A DNA stretch of 64,000 bases from Sphingobacteriales bacterium 50-39 (GCA_001898505.1 MKTZ01000027.1:62001-126000), one strand, 5' to 3'. Counted from the first letter of the stretch, positions 39,977-49,151 are shown. A program made the numbers and translations. Notes: generated from the letters alone by a model not told the origin.

Positions 39977-41422
39977 TTAGTTTGACAGGAATGGTTCAAC
40001 GGTGTCCCATACAGCAGGGAAATTGCAATAGAAAACTACGTGCCAGCAGCCGGCAATGATGGATAGCTGTGCATTGGGGATAGCCTTTTTACAATTCACC
40101 ATGGATTCGATCGGATTGTAATCGTCCCTATCCCCGGCCATCACCAGCGTGGGGCATTTTATCCGGCTAAAGGTCTCGGTACTGATAAAGTCTTCGTTGT
40201 ACAATTTGGACATCATTTGCAGGTCTTCGGCCCAGCGGTTGGGTTCGGGCATAAGGGCCAGGCGACCGGCAAAGAATGCAGAGTCGGATTTCATCAGCAT
40301 CTGAGGAGTATATTGTTCCGCATTGTGCGGACCGGTGGATGGATAATCACCTGCGCCGATGGCGATCAGCTTTTTTACCAGCTCGGGGTGCTGTGCGGCC
40401 AGTTTCAGCGCGGCGTGACCGCCATCGCTAAATCCAAGGACCATGACGCTGTCCTTTGTTACGGTGCGGATGACCTTATAGGCGTCTTCGGCTCGTTGCT
40501 CCCAGGTGAAAGGAGTATGACCGATGTCGGACTTGCCATGACCACGGGTGCCTACACAAATGACCTGGTATTTAGCCGACAGGCGTGAGATAAAGGGTTC
40601 GAACTCGTCGATATAGCCGTAGACACCGCCATGCAGGAGGGCAATAGGCTTGCCACTGCCATATACTTCGTAATACAGCCGGGCGTCGCCTACATCGAGA
40701 TAGTGACCTGCCACGGGGTTGTTCCCGTATGGGGGCGGGGCTGCTGCCATGCCTTTCGCCTGCCCGGCCTTGTCTGGGGTAAAGGTCAGGTTGGCAAAGC
40801 TGCCTGCTGAATTGTTCCCTACCCACAGACCCAGACCGCCATGGGTGGTAGCGTTCAACCTTTCCACTTCGAGAGAGGGTTTTTGTGCATTGTTGACATA
40901 TACTGCAACGTGCCTTCCTTTTATTATCACTTTTGCGTGGAACCATTCGTCCGCGTCGGGAACCGGGTTGACGGGCTGCTCATATTTCCCGGGGAATTGA
41001 TTGCGTAATTTCTCCCAATCATAGTCGGGCAGGCTGACATACTGAACGGTATGTGTACGCCGAACGGGGTCGTCACTTTTAAAGTTAAACGGCCTGAAGT
41101 AAACAGCATCGAAGGTGGTAGGGTTTTGCATATGAAAGGCTACCCCTACAAAGCTTTGCTGGAATTTGTTACTTCCTTTTATATCCAACTCGATGGCGCC
41201 GTCGGCCATATCGGCATCCTTCAGGATCATCAGGCCGTCGCCTGGTATTTCATTCAGATGTATGCCTTTGCGTCCGGACTCTATGATGGGGGTTGCCGAG
41301 CGGTTGGTGATGGTCCAGTTTTTTAGGGCTTGAAGGTCGGGAGATACTTGCTGAGTGAATGCAGCCATTGGGATATAGCCTGCTGCTATTACCAGGATAT
41401 ATGTCTTGAACATATGGTTCAT
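39977..41422 (-). CDS. Secreted fusion of jelly-roll (DUF1080-like) domain and alpha/beta hydrolase
   Basis: 481 residues with a signal peptide ending AFTQQ (about residue 24). Residues about 30-215 form a concanavalin-like jelly roll of the DUF1080 type (AIELDIKGSNKFQQSFVG, TFDAVYFRPFNF, EWFHAKVIIKGRHVAVYVNN, GGLGLWVGNNSAGSFANL). From about 240 to 480 lies an alpha/beta hydrolase with nucleophile elbow GFSDG, oxyanion HGGVYG, acid Asp in MAGDRDDYNP and His in AGCWHVVFY. The jelly roll may bind a glycan and the hydrolase may be an esterase or related enzyme (inference). The permease gene starts four bases downstream. Confidence 0.82.
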   Translation of the reverse strand: MNHMFKTYILVIAAGYIPMAAFTQQVSPDLQALKNWTITNRSATPIIESGRKGIHLNEIPGDGLMILKDADMADGAIELDIKGSNKFQQSFVGVAFHMQNPTTFDAVYFRPFNFKSDDPVRRTHTVQYVSLPDYDWEKLRNQFPGKYEQPVNPVPDADEWFHAKVIIKGRHVAVYVNNAQKPSLEVERLNATTHGGLGLWVGNNSAGSFANLTFTPDKAGQAKGMAAAPPPYGNNPVAGHYLDVGDARLYYEVYGSGKPIALLHGGVYGYIDEFEPFISRLSAKYQVICVGTRGHGKSDIGHTPFTWEQRAEDAYKVIRTVTKDSVMVLGFSDGGHAALKLAAQHPELVKKLIAIGAGDYPSTGPHNAEQYTPQMLMKSDSAFFAGRLALMPEPNRWAEDLQMMSKLYNEDFISTETFSRIKCPTLVMAGDRDDYNPIESMVNCKKAIPNAQLSIIAGCWHVVFYCNFPAVWDTVEPFLSN

Positions 41423-41528
41423 GGGAGTGGGGGATGCTAAAACAATGCCAGTCGGATTTTCGCCTGATAATCAGCGGGTTGCCGGGAGGGACGGGCCCTG
41501 AGTGTTCGCTTTTGATACGTCCTGTGTC

Positions 41529-42044
41529 CTATTTCACCTTTAAGGACGCTACGATCTTGTCGGCCGTGTCTTCCCAGTCGTTTCGCAGCTTGTCGATACA
41601 GTTGAATGTGAAGAGGACGACCTTGCCCTCGACGATGATAAAGAAGTAATAATTAAAGACCTTTTGATCGGCGGCTGTGGAAAAGAATTTGAAAAAGCCG
41701 ACATTCTTTTCATTTACAGTTTTTACTCCATGATCCAGTATGACAAGGTCCGATCGTTGCTTCTTTAGCTGGTCCATTTGAAAATCCACGAAGTCCGTCA
41801 TCTGGCTTTCCGTGGCCTGCTGTCGTGTCCCCGAGGCAAGGAGGTTCACCTCACCATCGTCGTCGGTGAGGACCATGGGAGGCCTTTCGCGGCTACGGTA
41901 TTTCAGCGCCCACATTTCGTCCGACATTTCGGCCATTCTTTTGGGCACCTTCAGCTCTATTCTTCCATCGAATAGGGAGATGCTTTTCAGCTTGCTCTGG
42001 GAAAAGCCAAGAGTAGGTAATAATAGAAGAATAAATAGCCGCAT
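41529..42044 (-). CDS. Secreted protein of unknown function
   Basis: 171 residues from the ATG at 42044 (MRLFILLLLPTLGFSQ), which starts the signal peptide; an ATG six codons upstream at 42062 is possible. The mature part has IELKVPKRMAEMSDEMWALKY and a C-terminal FFIIVEGKVVLFTFNCIDKL, similar in feel to small exported Bacteroidetes proteins with a PsbP/Mog1-like fold, but I do not recognise a named family. It is monocistronic, with 106 bases to the next gene and 179 bases to the divergent permease. Confidence 0.65.
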   Translation of the reverse strand: MRLFILLLLPTLGFSQSKLKSISLFDGRIELKVPKRMAEMSDEMWALKYRSRERPPMVLTDDDGEVNLLASGTRQQATESQMTDFVDFQMDQLKKQRSDLVILDHGVKTVNEKNVGFFKFFSTAADQKVFNYYFFIIVEGKVVLFTFNCIDKLRNDWEDTADKIVASLKVK

Positions 42045-42223
42045 GGTGTTCTGTTTTGTCATCCGGACGGAAGATACGACATGTTGACGATGAGCCGGGA
42101 TAAGTGGACACCTGCTGTGTCAAAATCGTACAGTGGCCTCGCCTGGGGCTGTTATAATGTTCTGATATTTAGGATATTGCGGGTCCGGCACTCCTTTGGC
42201 TGCTGATTTGGCAAATCGCTGCT

Positions 42224-44590
42224 ATGCTGAAAAATTATTTCCTGGTAGCCTTCCGCAATCTGGCAAGGGACAAGGCTTTTTCCGCCATCAATATAATGGG
42301 GCTTGCCCTGGGACTGACCTGTAGTCTTTTCATCGCGCTTTGGGTGCATGACGAGCGTAGTGTGGATCAGTTCAATGTCCATTCGGACAGACTGTATGCC
42401 CTCTATCAACGACAGCATACGGGCGGGATCATCAAGACGCAATACAACCAGCAGGGGATCATGGCCGACGAGATGAAACGGGTATTGCCGGATGTACAAT
42501 ATGCCAGCGGTGTGACCTCTGCCGAGGTCAATACGTTCGAGGGGAATAAAAAAATACTGAAAGAGAATGGCATTTATGCGGGGGAGGATTTCTTTACCAT
42601 GTTCACCTATCCTCTATTGGAGGGCGACAAGGCTACGGTCCTGAGCCAGTCGCCCAATATTGCTATTTCCCGTAAAATGGCTACGGATCTTTTTGGCAGT
42701 CCCCATGCGGCGATCGGGCAACCACTACAGATAAATAACGGCCTGACGATGAAGATCACGGGTGTATTTGAAAATGTGCCTGACAATGCATCCAGTCAAT
42801 TCGACTATGTCATCAATTATAAATTTTTCCTGAAGGGACATGAGCATATGCAGAGTTGGGGGAATACGGGGGTCTATTGTTATGTCATGTTGAAGGAGGG
42901 GGCCGACCCGGCGAAATTTGGCAGCGAGATTGTCCATTTTCTCGACAAGTACACTCATAATGATAAGGGATATTCGGTGGAGCTGGCGATCCAGCGGTGG
43001 GATGAAATGTATTTGCACAATAGATTCAACGAAGAGGGGCAGTTGGAAGGCGGTCGCATCGAATACATCCGCCTCTTCAGCATCGTAGCGGTCTTTATCC
43101 TGCTGATAGCCTGTATCAACTTTATGAACATTACCACCGCCCGGAGCGCCAAGCGTGCAAAAGAAATAGGGGTGAGGAAGGTGGTGGGAGCTATGCGTAT
43201 CGCGCTGATCCGGCAATTTGTGGGAGAGGCCATGATGCTGGCTTTTATTTCCATGTCGGTGGCCCTGTTGCTGCTGGCGATGTTGCTGCCCGCCTTTGAC
43301 ACGCTCACGGAAAAGCATATCGCCTTCCCTTCGGGTGCTGCTTTCTGGACGGGCATTTTGGGTATTACGCTTTTCACCGGCTTTGTCTCCGGCAGCTATC
43401 CGGCACTGTTCCTTTCTTCTTTCCGGCCGGTGAGCGTATTGAAAGGGGGTTTGAAACTGGGTCGTGGCAATCTGCTGTTCCGCAAGGGGCTGGTGGTCTT
43501 TCAATTTGTGGTCTCCATCGTGCTCATAGTCGGCACCATCGTCGTATCCAAACAAGTGAGCTATATCCGGACAAAGGACCTGGGTTATGATAAGGACAAT
43601 CTTTTGTACATACCGCTGGAAGGCGATCTGAATGGAAAGTATAACCTGTTCAAGCAGGAAGTGCTGAAGCTGCCTGGTGTACAGTATGTTTCGCATATCG
43701 GCGATCCTCCTACCAATATTACCAGCGCTACATGGGGCATCGATTGGGAAGGGAAGGACCCCCATTCAAAACCTACTTTTGGGGATGAAGAGGTGGCTTA
43801 TGACTTTGCCCGAACCATGAATATACAGGTGACGCAGGGACATGATTTCAGAAAGGACATGGCTACCGACAGTATCGGGTACATTCTGAATGAAGAGGCC
43901 GCCCGGATCGTAGGTTACAAAGACCCTATTGGGAAGTCATTTACCATGTGGGGCAGGAAGGCTACCATCATCGGGGTGGTAAAGGATTTTAATTTCAACT
44001 CGCTGCGTATACCTATACGACCGTTCATATTGTACCTGGGTGATAATCCCTGGGGTGGTACGACGCTGGTGAGAACAGGGCCTGGTAAGACCCGGCAGGT
44101 GTTGGATGGACTGGCGGCCCTTTGGAAGCGAATGAACCCCAAGTTCCCTTTTACCTACCAATTCTCCGACGAGGAATACGACAAATTATACAAGAGTGAG
44201 TTGATGGCGGCCCGGCTGTCCAACTGGTTTGCGGGACTGGCCATCGTTATTTCGTGTCTGGGATTGTTGGGGCTGGCTATGTTTACGGCTGAGCAGCGCA
44301 CCAAAGAGATTGGGATACGGAAGGTGCTGGGCGCCAGTGTAGGGTCTGTATTCCGTCTGCTGTCGGGGGAGTTCCTGGCGCTGGTGTTCCTGTCCCTGTT
44401 GATCGCTACGCCTCTGTCCTGGCTGGCTATGAGCAAGTGGCTGCAAGATTATTCGTATCATACGAATATGAGCTGGTGGATGTTTGTGCTGGCGGGGGTG
44501 GCGACGCTCGTGATCACCTTCCTTACTATCGGCTTTCAGACTATCCGGGCGGCGTTGAATAATCCCGTGAAGAGCCTGCGGTCGGAGTAG
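42224..44590 (+). CDS. ABC transporter permease, MacB/FtsX type (orphan, copy 4 of 4)
   Basis: 788 residues. Helix 1 (GLALGLTCSLFIALWVHDE), periplasmic core with YTHNDKGYSVELAIQRWDEM, FtsX block with TARSAKRAKEIGVRKVVGA, second core, and C-terminal FtsX block with EQRTKEIGIRKVLGAS, ending NPVKSLRSE. The ATG at 42224 gives the usual MLKNYFLVAFRNLARDK start. A Crp-type regulator gene follows after 48 bases. No ATP-binding subunit is nearby. Confidence 0.9.
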   Translation: MLKNYFLVAFRNLARDKAFSAINIMGLALGLTCSLFIALWVHDERSVDQFNVHSDRLYALYQRQHTGGIIKTQYNQQGIMADEMKRVLPDVQYASGVTSAEVNTFEGNKKILKENGIYAGEDFFTMFTYPLLEGDKATVLSQSPNIAISRKMATDLFGSPHAAIGQPLQINNGLTMKITGVFENVPDNASSQFDYVINYKFFLKGHEHMQSWGNTGVYCYVMLKEGADPAKFGSEIVHFLDKYTHNDKGYSVELAIQRWDEMYLHNRFNEEGQLEGGRIEYIRLFSIVAVFILLIACINFMNITTARSAKRAKEIGVRKVVGAMRIALIRQFVGEAMMLAFISMSVALLLLAMLLPAFDTLTEKHIAFPSGAAFWTGILGITLFTGFVSGSYPALFLSSFRPVSVLKGGLKLGRGNLLFRKGLVVFQFVVSIVLIVGTIVVSKQVSYIRTKDLGYDKDNLLYIPLEGDLNGKYNLFKQEVLKLPGVQYVSHIGDPPTNITSATWGIDWEGKDPHSKPTFGDEEVAYDFARTMNIQVTQGHDFRKDMATDSIGYILNEEAARIVGYKDPIGKSFTMWGRKATIIGVVKDFNFNSLRIPIRPFILYLGDNPWGGTTLVRTGPGKTRQVLDGLAALWKRMNPKFPFTYQFSDEEYDKLYKSELMAARLSNWFAGLAIVISCLGLLGLAMFTAEQRTKEIGIRKVLGASVGSVFRLLSGEFLALVFLSLLIATPLSWLAMSKWLQDYSYHTNMSWWMFVLAGVATLVITFLTIGFQTIRAALNNPVKSLRSE

Positions 44591-44638
44591 GACTTCGGCG
44601 GCCTGGGTCAGACCAAATGCACTCCGTATATTCGCCGT

Positions 44639-45223
44639 ATGGCCGATGCGCTCCTGCAACTTAGACGATTGGTAGATGCTGTTCATCCCCTGTCCGCGGA
44701 GGATTGGGAAGTCTTATCCGGCATATGGACGCCTTTTTCGGCCGGCAGGAAAGAGGTACTTACGACAGAAGGGACCATGGAAAGATATCTGTATTTTGTA
44801 ATGGAGGGGGTGCAGCGAGTATACTATTTCGACGACCAGGACAGGGAGGCCACCCTGGTGTTCACCTATGCTCCTTCCTTTGGTGGCGTGCTCGATGCAC
44901 TACTGCTACAGCAGCCGAGCCGCTATTTTTATGAAACGCTGACGCCTTCTTCATTTCTGCGGGCGTCGTATGTGGAGCTGGACCGGTTGATGCAAGCCCG
45001 ACCCGGGATCGCGCATATGGTGAGGAAGGGACTTACCCATGCGCTGTCGGGTGTCCTGGAAAGGCTGGCGGAACTGCAATGCTATACGGCGGAGGAGAAG
45101 TTCAATAAAGTGTTACAGCGGAGTCCGCATATTTTCCGGCTGATCCCGCATAAATACATCGCCAATTATCTGGGAATGGACGCTACCAACTTCAGTAAGC
45201 TGATCAATAAGCAGAGAATTTGA
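44639..45223 (+). CDS. Crp/Fnr-family regulator
   Basis: 194 residues: a cyclic-nucleotide-binding-type sensor fold (about 25-115; YLYFVMEGVQRVYYFDDQDREATL) and a short C-terminal helix-turn-helix (about 150-190, FRLIPHKYIANYLGMDATNF). This is the common Bacteroidetes Crp-like group that lacks clear cAMP-binding residues. The target is unknown. It lies between permease copy 4 and the DinB gene, all in the same direction. Confidence 0.88.
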   Translation: MADALLQLRRLVDAVHPLSAEDWEVLSGIWTPFSAGRKEVLTTEGTMERYLYFVMEGVQRVYYFDDQDREATLVFTYAPSFGGVLDALLLQQPSRYFYETLTPSSFLRASYVELDRLMQARPGIAHMVRKGLTHALSGVLERLAELQCYTAEEKFNKVLQRSPHIFRLIPHKYIANYLGMDATNFSKLINKQRI

Positions 45224-45265
45224 GGAATGTTGGTTTTTACCAAGAATGGGCCGGGAGTTGCCGGA

Positions 45266-45273
45266 TACATTTG
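45266..45273 (+). promoter_or_regulatory. Bacteroidetes-type -7 element for the DinB gene
   Basis: TACATTTG followed by C matches TAnnTTTG exactly and sits 19 bases ahead of the ATG at 45293. No TTTG is found about 20 bases further upstream, so the -33 part is weak. It supports 45293 rather than 45227 as the start. Confidence 0.45.
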
Positions 45274-45292
45274 CTGTATAAAAATTGTAAAT

Positions 45293-45850
45293 ATGAAAGC
45301 TGTCGACAAAGATCGATTATTGGATGACCTGGGGAAGTTGGTGGATGATCATATACAGTCTGCTGTAGCCGTATTCCAGAATATGCACAGTGAGCTTTTG
45401 GTGAAGCCTGCTGTGAATGGGGGGTGGAGCATTGCGCAGTGTCTGGAGCACCTGAACCGGTATGGTAATTATTATATCCCGCTGATAAGGCAGGGACTGG
45501 CCAGGCAAAAGGAGCTGACTACCGGCGGGACATTCAAAAGCGGGGTGATCGGGGCGTATTTTACCCGGATGATGGACCCGGACAAGGGGAAGAAGAAGAT
45601 GCGGGCTTTTAAGGAGTATATACCCGGGGTGGAGCTGGATGGTCATGCTGTTGTGGCCGAGTTTATCCGTCAGCAGGAGATGTTGCTGACCTGTATAGGG
45701 TGGGCACGCCGGGCTGATCTGAAAGGGACGAGGATACCGGTGTCGATCATGAAATGGTTGAAGCTGAGGCTGGGGGATGTTTTGCAGTTCGTGGTGATGC
45801 ATGACGAGCGGCATATACGGCAGGCTAAAAGAAATTGCCCGATGGACTAG
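45293..45850 (+). CDS. DinB-superfamily protein
   Basis: 185 residues from the ATG at 45293 (MKAVDKDRLLDDL); the upstream ATG at 45227 lies before the -7 element. It is a four-helix bundle with the metal-ligand pattern of the DinB group: a His in QCLEHLNRYG and two in MHDERHIRQ near the C terminus. Members are metal-dependent thiol or mycothiol transferases in some bacteria, but function here is unknown. It overlaps the next open frame's upstream extension but not its preferred start. Confidence 0.85.
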   Translation: MKAVDKDRLLDDLGKLVDDHIQSAVAVFQNMHSELLVKPAVNGGWSIAQCLEHLNRYGNYYIPLIRQGLARQKELTTGGTFKSGVIGAYFTRMMDPDKGKKKMRAFKEYIPGVELDGHAVVAEFIRQQEMLLTCIGWARRADLKGTRIPVSIMKWLKLRLGDVLQFVVMHDERHIRQAKRNCPMD

Positions 45851-45888
45851 GCGGGTGGTTTCACGAAATTGCCGTACTTTCAGATGTG

Positions 45889-48078
45889 ATGCCTAGAATG
45901 TTCGCTTTCCATTGTCTGACCATCCTGCTGTTATTTTTTTCCTCTGGGCCCGTCATGGGGCAAAAGAAGAATGCCGGCTTCGAACTGCATATCCGCAAGG
46001 CATCCGGTCCGGTGTTTATCGATGGATGGCTTCGTGAGCCCGAATGGCAGACGGCTGACCGGGCGGGCGATTTCTATATGGTGCTGCCGATGGATACCAG
46101 CCATGCGCAGGTGCGGACGGAAGTGCGGATGACCTATGACGACCGGTATCTCTATGTGGCGGCGGAGTGTTACAACGGATTGTCCGGCCCCGATATGGTA
46201 GAGTCGTTGCGAAGGGATTTTGCCTTCCTGAAGAATGACAATTTCATTTTCTTTATGGATACGTTCGAGGACCAGACCAACGGTTTTACGTTTGGCGCCA
46301 ATGCCGCCGGCGGCCAATGGGATGGACTCATGTATGAAGGGGGTAAGGTAGATCTTAGCTGGGATAATAAATGGAGCTCTGTGGTGAGACGATTTGAAGA
46401 CCGATGGGTTTTGGAGATGGCCATCCCTTTTAAGACGTTGCGGTACAAAAAGGACCTCACCCGTTGGGGCATCAACTTTAGCCGGAATGATCTGAAGACG
46501 ACGGAAAAATCTGCGTGGGCGCCTGTGCCGAGACAATTTCCCACGGCTTCACTGGCGTATACGGGCGTGCTGGTCTGGGACGCGCCTCCACCGCCACCTG
46601 GTCCGAACATTTCTGTCATTCCTTATATGCTGGGGGGTGTTTCCAAAGATTATGCTGGACATCGGCCTGTGGTCTATAAAAAAGAGATCGGGGGTGATAT
46701 GAAGGTGGCGGTAACCTCTTCGTTGAACCTGGACCTGACGGTGAACCCCGACTTCTCGCAGGTGGATGTAGATAAGCAGGTAACAGACTTGAGCAGATTT
46801 GAGCTGTTTTACCCGGAGAAGAGACAGTTCTTCCTGGAGAATGGGGATCATTTTACCAATTTCGGCTATTCGTCCATCCGTCCTTTTTTCTCGCGGCGGA
46901 TCGGGCTGGGCGCACCCATCGAATTTGGAGGGCGGCTCAGCGGCAAATTGGATCGTAACTGGCGTATCGGTGTCATGGATATGCAGACGGGCTCGGTGGA
47001 TTCCGTGGGACTGCCTCAACAGAATTTTGCCGTGGTGGCCTTGCAACGGAAGATATTTGCAAGAAGTAATATCGGCTTTCTTTTTATCAGTAAGCAATCG
47101 CTGCATTATCAACCGGGCAAGGACACGTCGCACCCTGTGTATTCGCTGTACAATCGTAATCTCGGACTGGAGTTCAACCTGGCTTCTTCCAACAACTATT
47201 GGACGGGTAAGGCGTTACTGATAAAATCATTTAGTCCTGGTAAACGTGGGGATGACTATGTCCATGCGGGCAATTTACAATATACGGACAGGCATTGGAT
47301 CGTTGGTGCGCAGTATGAGTATACGGGCGGCAATTTCAATGCAGAGGTGGGATATGTGCCCAGGCAGGGATATTTCAAAGTAAACCCTACTTTGTCCTAC
47401 CTGTTCTTTCCCCGTGGGGGAGCGGTGCTTAGTCATGGTCCGCAGGTGGTGTCGAATTATTACTATAACGAAGCATTTCATCATACGGATGATGAGACGA
47501 GCTTTACCTGGCTGGCTACTTTTAGGAATAAAAGCACTTTGTCAGGGGTGTTGGTCCATGATTATGTGGAATTGCTTGCTCCTTTTGACCCTACCAATAC
47601 CGGGAGCGCTGTTTTGGCCAAGGGCAGCCGGCATAACTGGCAGGCCTTTGGCTTTGACTATGTCAGCAAGCCACAGGCGTTGTTGACGTACGACGCGTCT
47701 TTCCGGTATGGCGGGTACTATGCCGATGGGGTTAAGCTAACGTTGAGCGGGGATGTGGGATACCGGATCCAGCCGTATGTAAATATGACGATGAACTTTT
47801 CTTATAACAGGCTGTCGTTGCCGCAGCCCTGGGGAGTGCAGCATTTCTGGCTGGTGGGGCCGCGAATAGATGTGACAATGACCAACACCTTCTTTTTCAC
47901 CACGTATATTCAGTATAACCAGCAGATACACAATGTGAATTTGAATACCCGGCTGCAGTGGAGGTATAAGCCTGCTTCGGACTTGTTTTTGGTGTATACG
48001 GATAACTATTTGTCCACTCCATTCTCGGTGCGGAGCCGGGCTTTGGTGTTGAAATTCAATTATTGGTGGAATTTGTAA
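45889..48078 (+). CDS. DUF5916-type outer-membrane protein with CBM9-like N-terminal domain
   Basis: About 729 residues from the ATG at 45889; ATGs at 45835 and 45898 are alternatives. A signal peptide ends VMGQK. The N-terminal domain (about 30-235) resembles CBM9/DOMON-type carbohydrate-binding beta-sandwiches (VFIDGWLREPEWQTAD, FIFFMDTFEDQTNGFTFG). The rest matches the DUF5916 pattern (TVNPDFSQVDVDKQ, YPEKRQFFLENGDHF) and continues as an outer-membrane beta-barrel ending LVLKFNYWWNL with aromatic C-terminal residues. The substrate is unknown. No adjacent TonB-type genes are present. Confidence 0.85.
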   Translation: MPRMFAFHCLTILLLFFSSGPVMGQKKNAGFELHIRKASGPVFIDGWLREPEWQTADRAGDFYMVLPMDTSHAQVRTEVRMTYDDRYLYVAAECYNGLSGPDMVESLRRDFAFLKNDNFIFFMDTFEDQTNGFTFGANAAGGQWDGLMYEGGKVDLSWDNKWSSVVRRFEDRWVLEMAIPFKTLRYKKDLTRWGINFSRNDLKTTEKSAWAPVPRQFPTASLAYTGVLVWDAPPPPPGPNISVIPYMLGGVSKDYAGHRPVVYKKEIGGDMKVAVTSSLNLDLTVNPDFSQVDVDKQVTDLSRFELFYPEKRQFFLENGDHFTNFGYSSIRPFFSRRIGLGAPIEFGGRLSGKLDRNWRIGVMDMQTGSVDSVGLPQQNFAVVALQRKIFARSNIGFLFISKQSLHYQPGKDTSHPVYSLYNRNLGLEFNLASSNNYWTGKALLIKSFSPGKRGDDYVHAGNLQYTDRHWIVGAQYEYTGGNFNAEVGYVPRQGYFKVNPTLSYLFFPRGGAVLSHGPQVVSNYYYNEAFHHTDDETSFTWLATFRNKSTLSGVLVHDYVELLAPFDPTNTGSAVLAKGSRHNWQAFGFDYVSKPQALLTYDASFRYGGYYADGVKLTLSGDVGYRIQPYVNMTMNFSYNRLSLPQPWGVQHFWLVGPRIDVTMTNTFFFTTYIQYNQQIHNVNLNTRLQWRYKPASDLFLVYTDNYLSTPFSVRSRALVLKFNYWWNL

Positions 48079-48103
48079 GGTTCGGGTAAAATGCCTACAT
48101 TTG
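48072..48103 (+). promoter_or_regulatory. Promoter of tRNA-Pro (TTTG, 20 bases, TACATTTG)
   Basis: TTTG (48072-48075) and TACATTTG (48096-48103) are exactly 20 bases apart and match the Bacteroidetes consensus. The predicted start of transcription, near 48110, lies about 19 bases before the tRNA. The -33 box overlaps the last codons of the upstream gene. Confidence 0.75.
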
Positions 48104-48128
48104 CAACCCGTTGCAGAAATGCACGGAT

Positions 48129-48202
48129 CGGGAAGTAGCGCAGGCCGGTAGCGCACCTGGTTTGGGACCAGGGGGTCGCAGGTTCGAATCCTGTCTTCCC
48201 GA
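48129..48202 (+). tRNA. tRNA-Pro (anticodon TGG)
   Basis: A complete cloverleaf: acceptor CGGGAAG pairs with CTTCCCG, the anticodon stem-loop reads CTGGT TTGGGAC CAG with anticodon TGG, and the T loop is GGTTCGAATCC. The CCA end is not encoded (ACGA follows). A Bacteroidetes promoter lies just upstream and a hairpin terminator just downstream. Confidence 0.96.
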
Positions 48203-48320
48203 CGAACGAGATAGCAGCCCCCACTATGTGGGGGCTTTGTCATTCCGGAACGGGCTTGCTATCTCGTTCAGGCCTCCCCTCATTCCAGGATCACCGGAGG
48301 TAATCCTGTCTTCCTGACGA
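48188..48320 (+). repeat. Direct repeat of the tRNA-Pro 3' end (att-like pair)
   Basis: AATCCTGTCTTCCCGACGA at 48188-48206 (3' end of the tRNA) recurs with one mismatch at 48302-48320. A tRNA 3'-end duplication of this sort is the usual scar of site-specific integration. No integrase gene lies between or near the two copies. Confidence 0.6.
48204..48269 (+). terminator. Terminator hairpin nested in a 13-bp inverted repeat after tRNA-Pro
   Basis: The inner stem is GCCCCCAC (48217-48224), loop TAT, GTGGGGGC (48228-48235), then TTTGT. Around it GAACGAGATAGCA (48204-48216) and TGCTATCTCGTTC (48257-48269) are perfect inverted repeats. The inner hairpin is the likely tRNA terminator; the outer arms could pair to form a longer stem. 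Confidence 0.75.
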
Positions 48321-48349
48321 TATTAAGAGAGCCTTCAAGGGATTTGCAT

Positions 48350-49048
48350 TCAACAGATCAGCAACAACCTGTTCTGTCCGGGTTTTTCCTTTGGGGCACG
48401 GTGAATACAAGGAGGAACTTGACTTCCGGGGTGATCAACCGCTAACCTCCATAGGTGACCAACGCCTAAGCTTATTGGATGTGCATTAGGTTTGGCTTGA
48501 TAATGTAGATCAAAGAAATGTTCACTTAAGAATGATTCAAAACCATCCTCTGTTCCATGATATAGATTTTTAAGTCCATCACGTATTTCTGGAATAAGTA
48601 CTTTCTTTGTACCCTGTGAATTTGGCAATATTTCACTCGGTGCGCCATAGTAAGTGCATAAAAACGTATCAATTGGTATCGGCGAGCGATCTACATGAAA
48701 AGAATAAACATCGATTGGAAAAAACGGGTAGGTGTCATCCCGATCATATGAGTTGATTACATTAAGGATTGGCGATGCGCCATGAGCTTCCAATACCATC
48801 AAATCATTTAAAAGAATTTCACGGGCAAGTTGCCCTTGTTCACTCAGCTGAAGGTCATGAAGTTCCTCTTGTTCAATTACTGTTATATTTCCCCTTAGAT
48901 CTATCTTTTCAACAATTTCGGAAAAATCACCTGTTAGTTTACGAGTCCAACAAATCGCATTAATTTCTCCATTAAATGGCGTAGAAACAAGGTCTTGAAA
49001 ATTCGTGACACAGTGAACTTGATTCTCTGCATGAAGTAAATCTATCAT
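48350..49048 (-). CDS. DUF1826-like protein
   Basis: 232 residues, no signal peptide. The segment YSFHVDRSPIPIDTFLCTYY with GAPSEILPN and the C-terminal PPCIHRAPKEKPGQNRLLL resemble the DUF1826 pattern (a histidine/aspartate centre and an HR-x-P near the end), recalled from memory. The family is uncharacterised and often linked to zinc limitation genes in other bacteria. The codon usage looks more AT-rich than its neighbours, which fits a horizontally acquired gene. It lies immediately downstream of the att-like repeat. Confidence 0.6.
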   Translation of the reverse strand: MIDLLHAENQVHCVTNFQDLVSTPFNGEINAICWTRKLTGDFSEIVEKIDLRGNITVIEQEELHDLQLSEQGQLAREILLNDLMVLEAHGASPILNVINSYDRDDTYPFFPIDVYSFHVDRSPIPIDTFLCTYYGAPSEILPNSQGTKKVLIPEIRDGLKNLYHGTEDGFESFLSEHFFDLHYQAKPNAHPISLGVGHLWRLAVDHPGSQVPPCIHRAPKEKPGQNRLLLIC

Positions 49049-49151
49049 AATAGCTAATAAAATGCAAGGAGGTTATTCTAAGGGTAAATTTAGCCAATCT
49101 TCTGCGAGCTTTTTTATTTATGTACAAATGCCCTTAATTTAGCGGTCAAGT

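Noticed and set aside
42725-43765. 346-codon minus-strand frame inside permease copy 4
   Set aside because: Rich in His, Gln and Arg as expected for antisense; no recognisable motif and the plus strand is a conserved permease.
48111-48317. 68-codon plus-strand frame over the tRNA-Pro gene
   Set aside because: It merely reads through the tRNA and its terminator.
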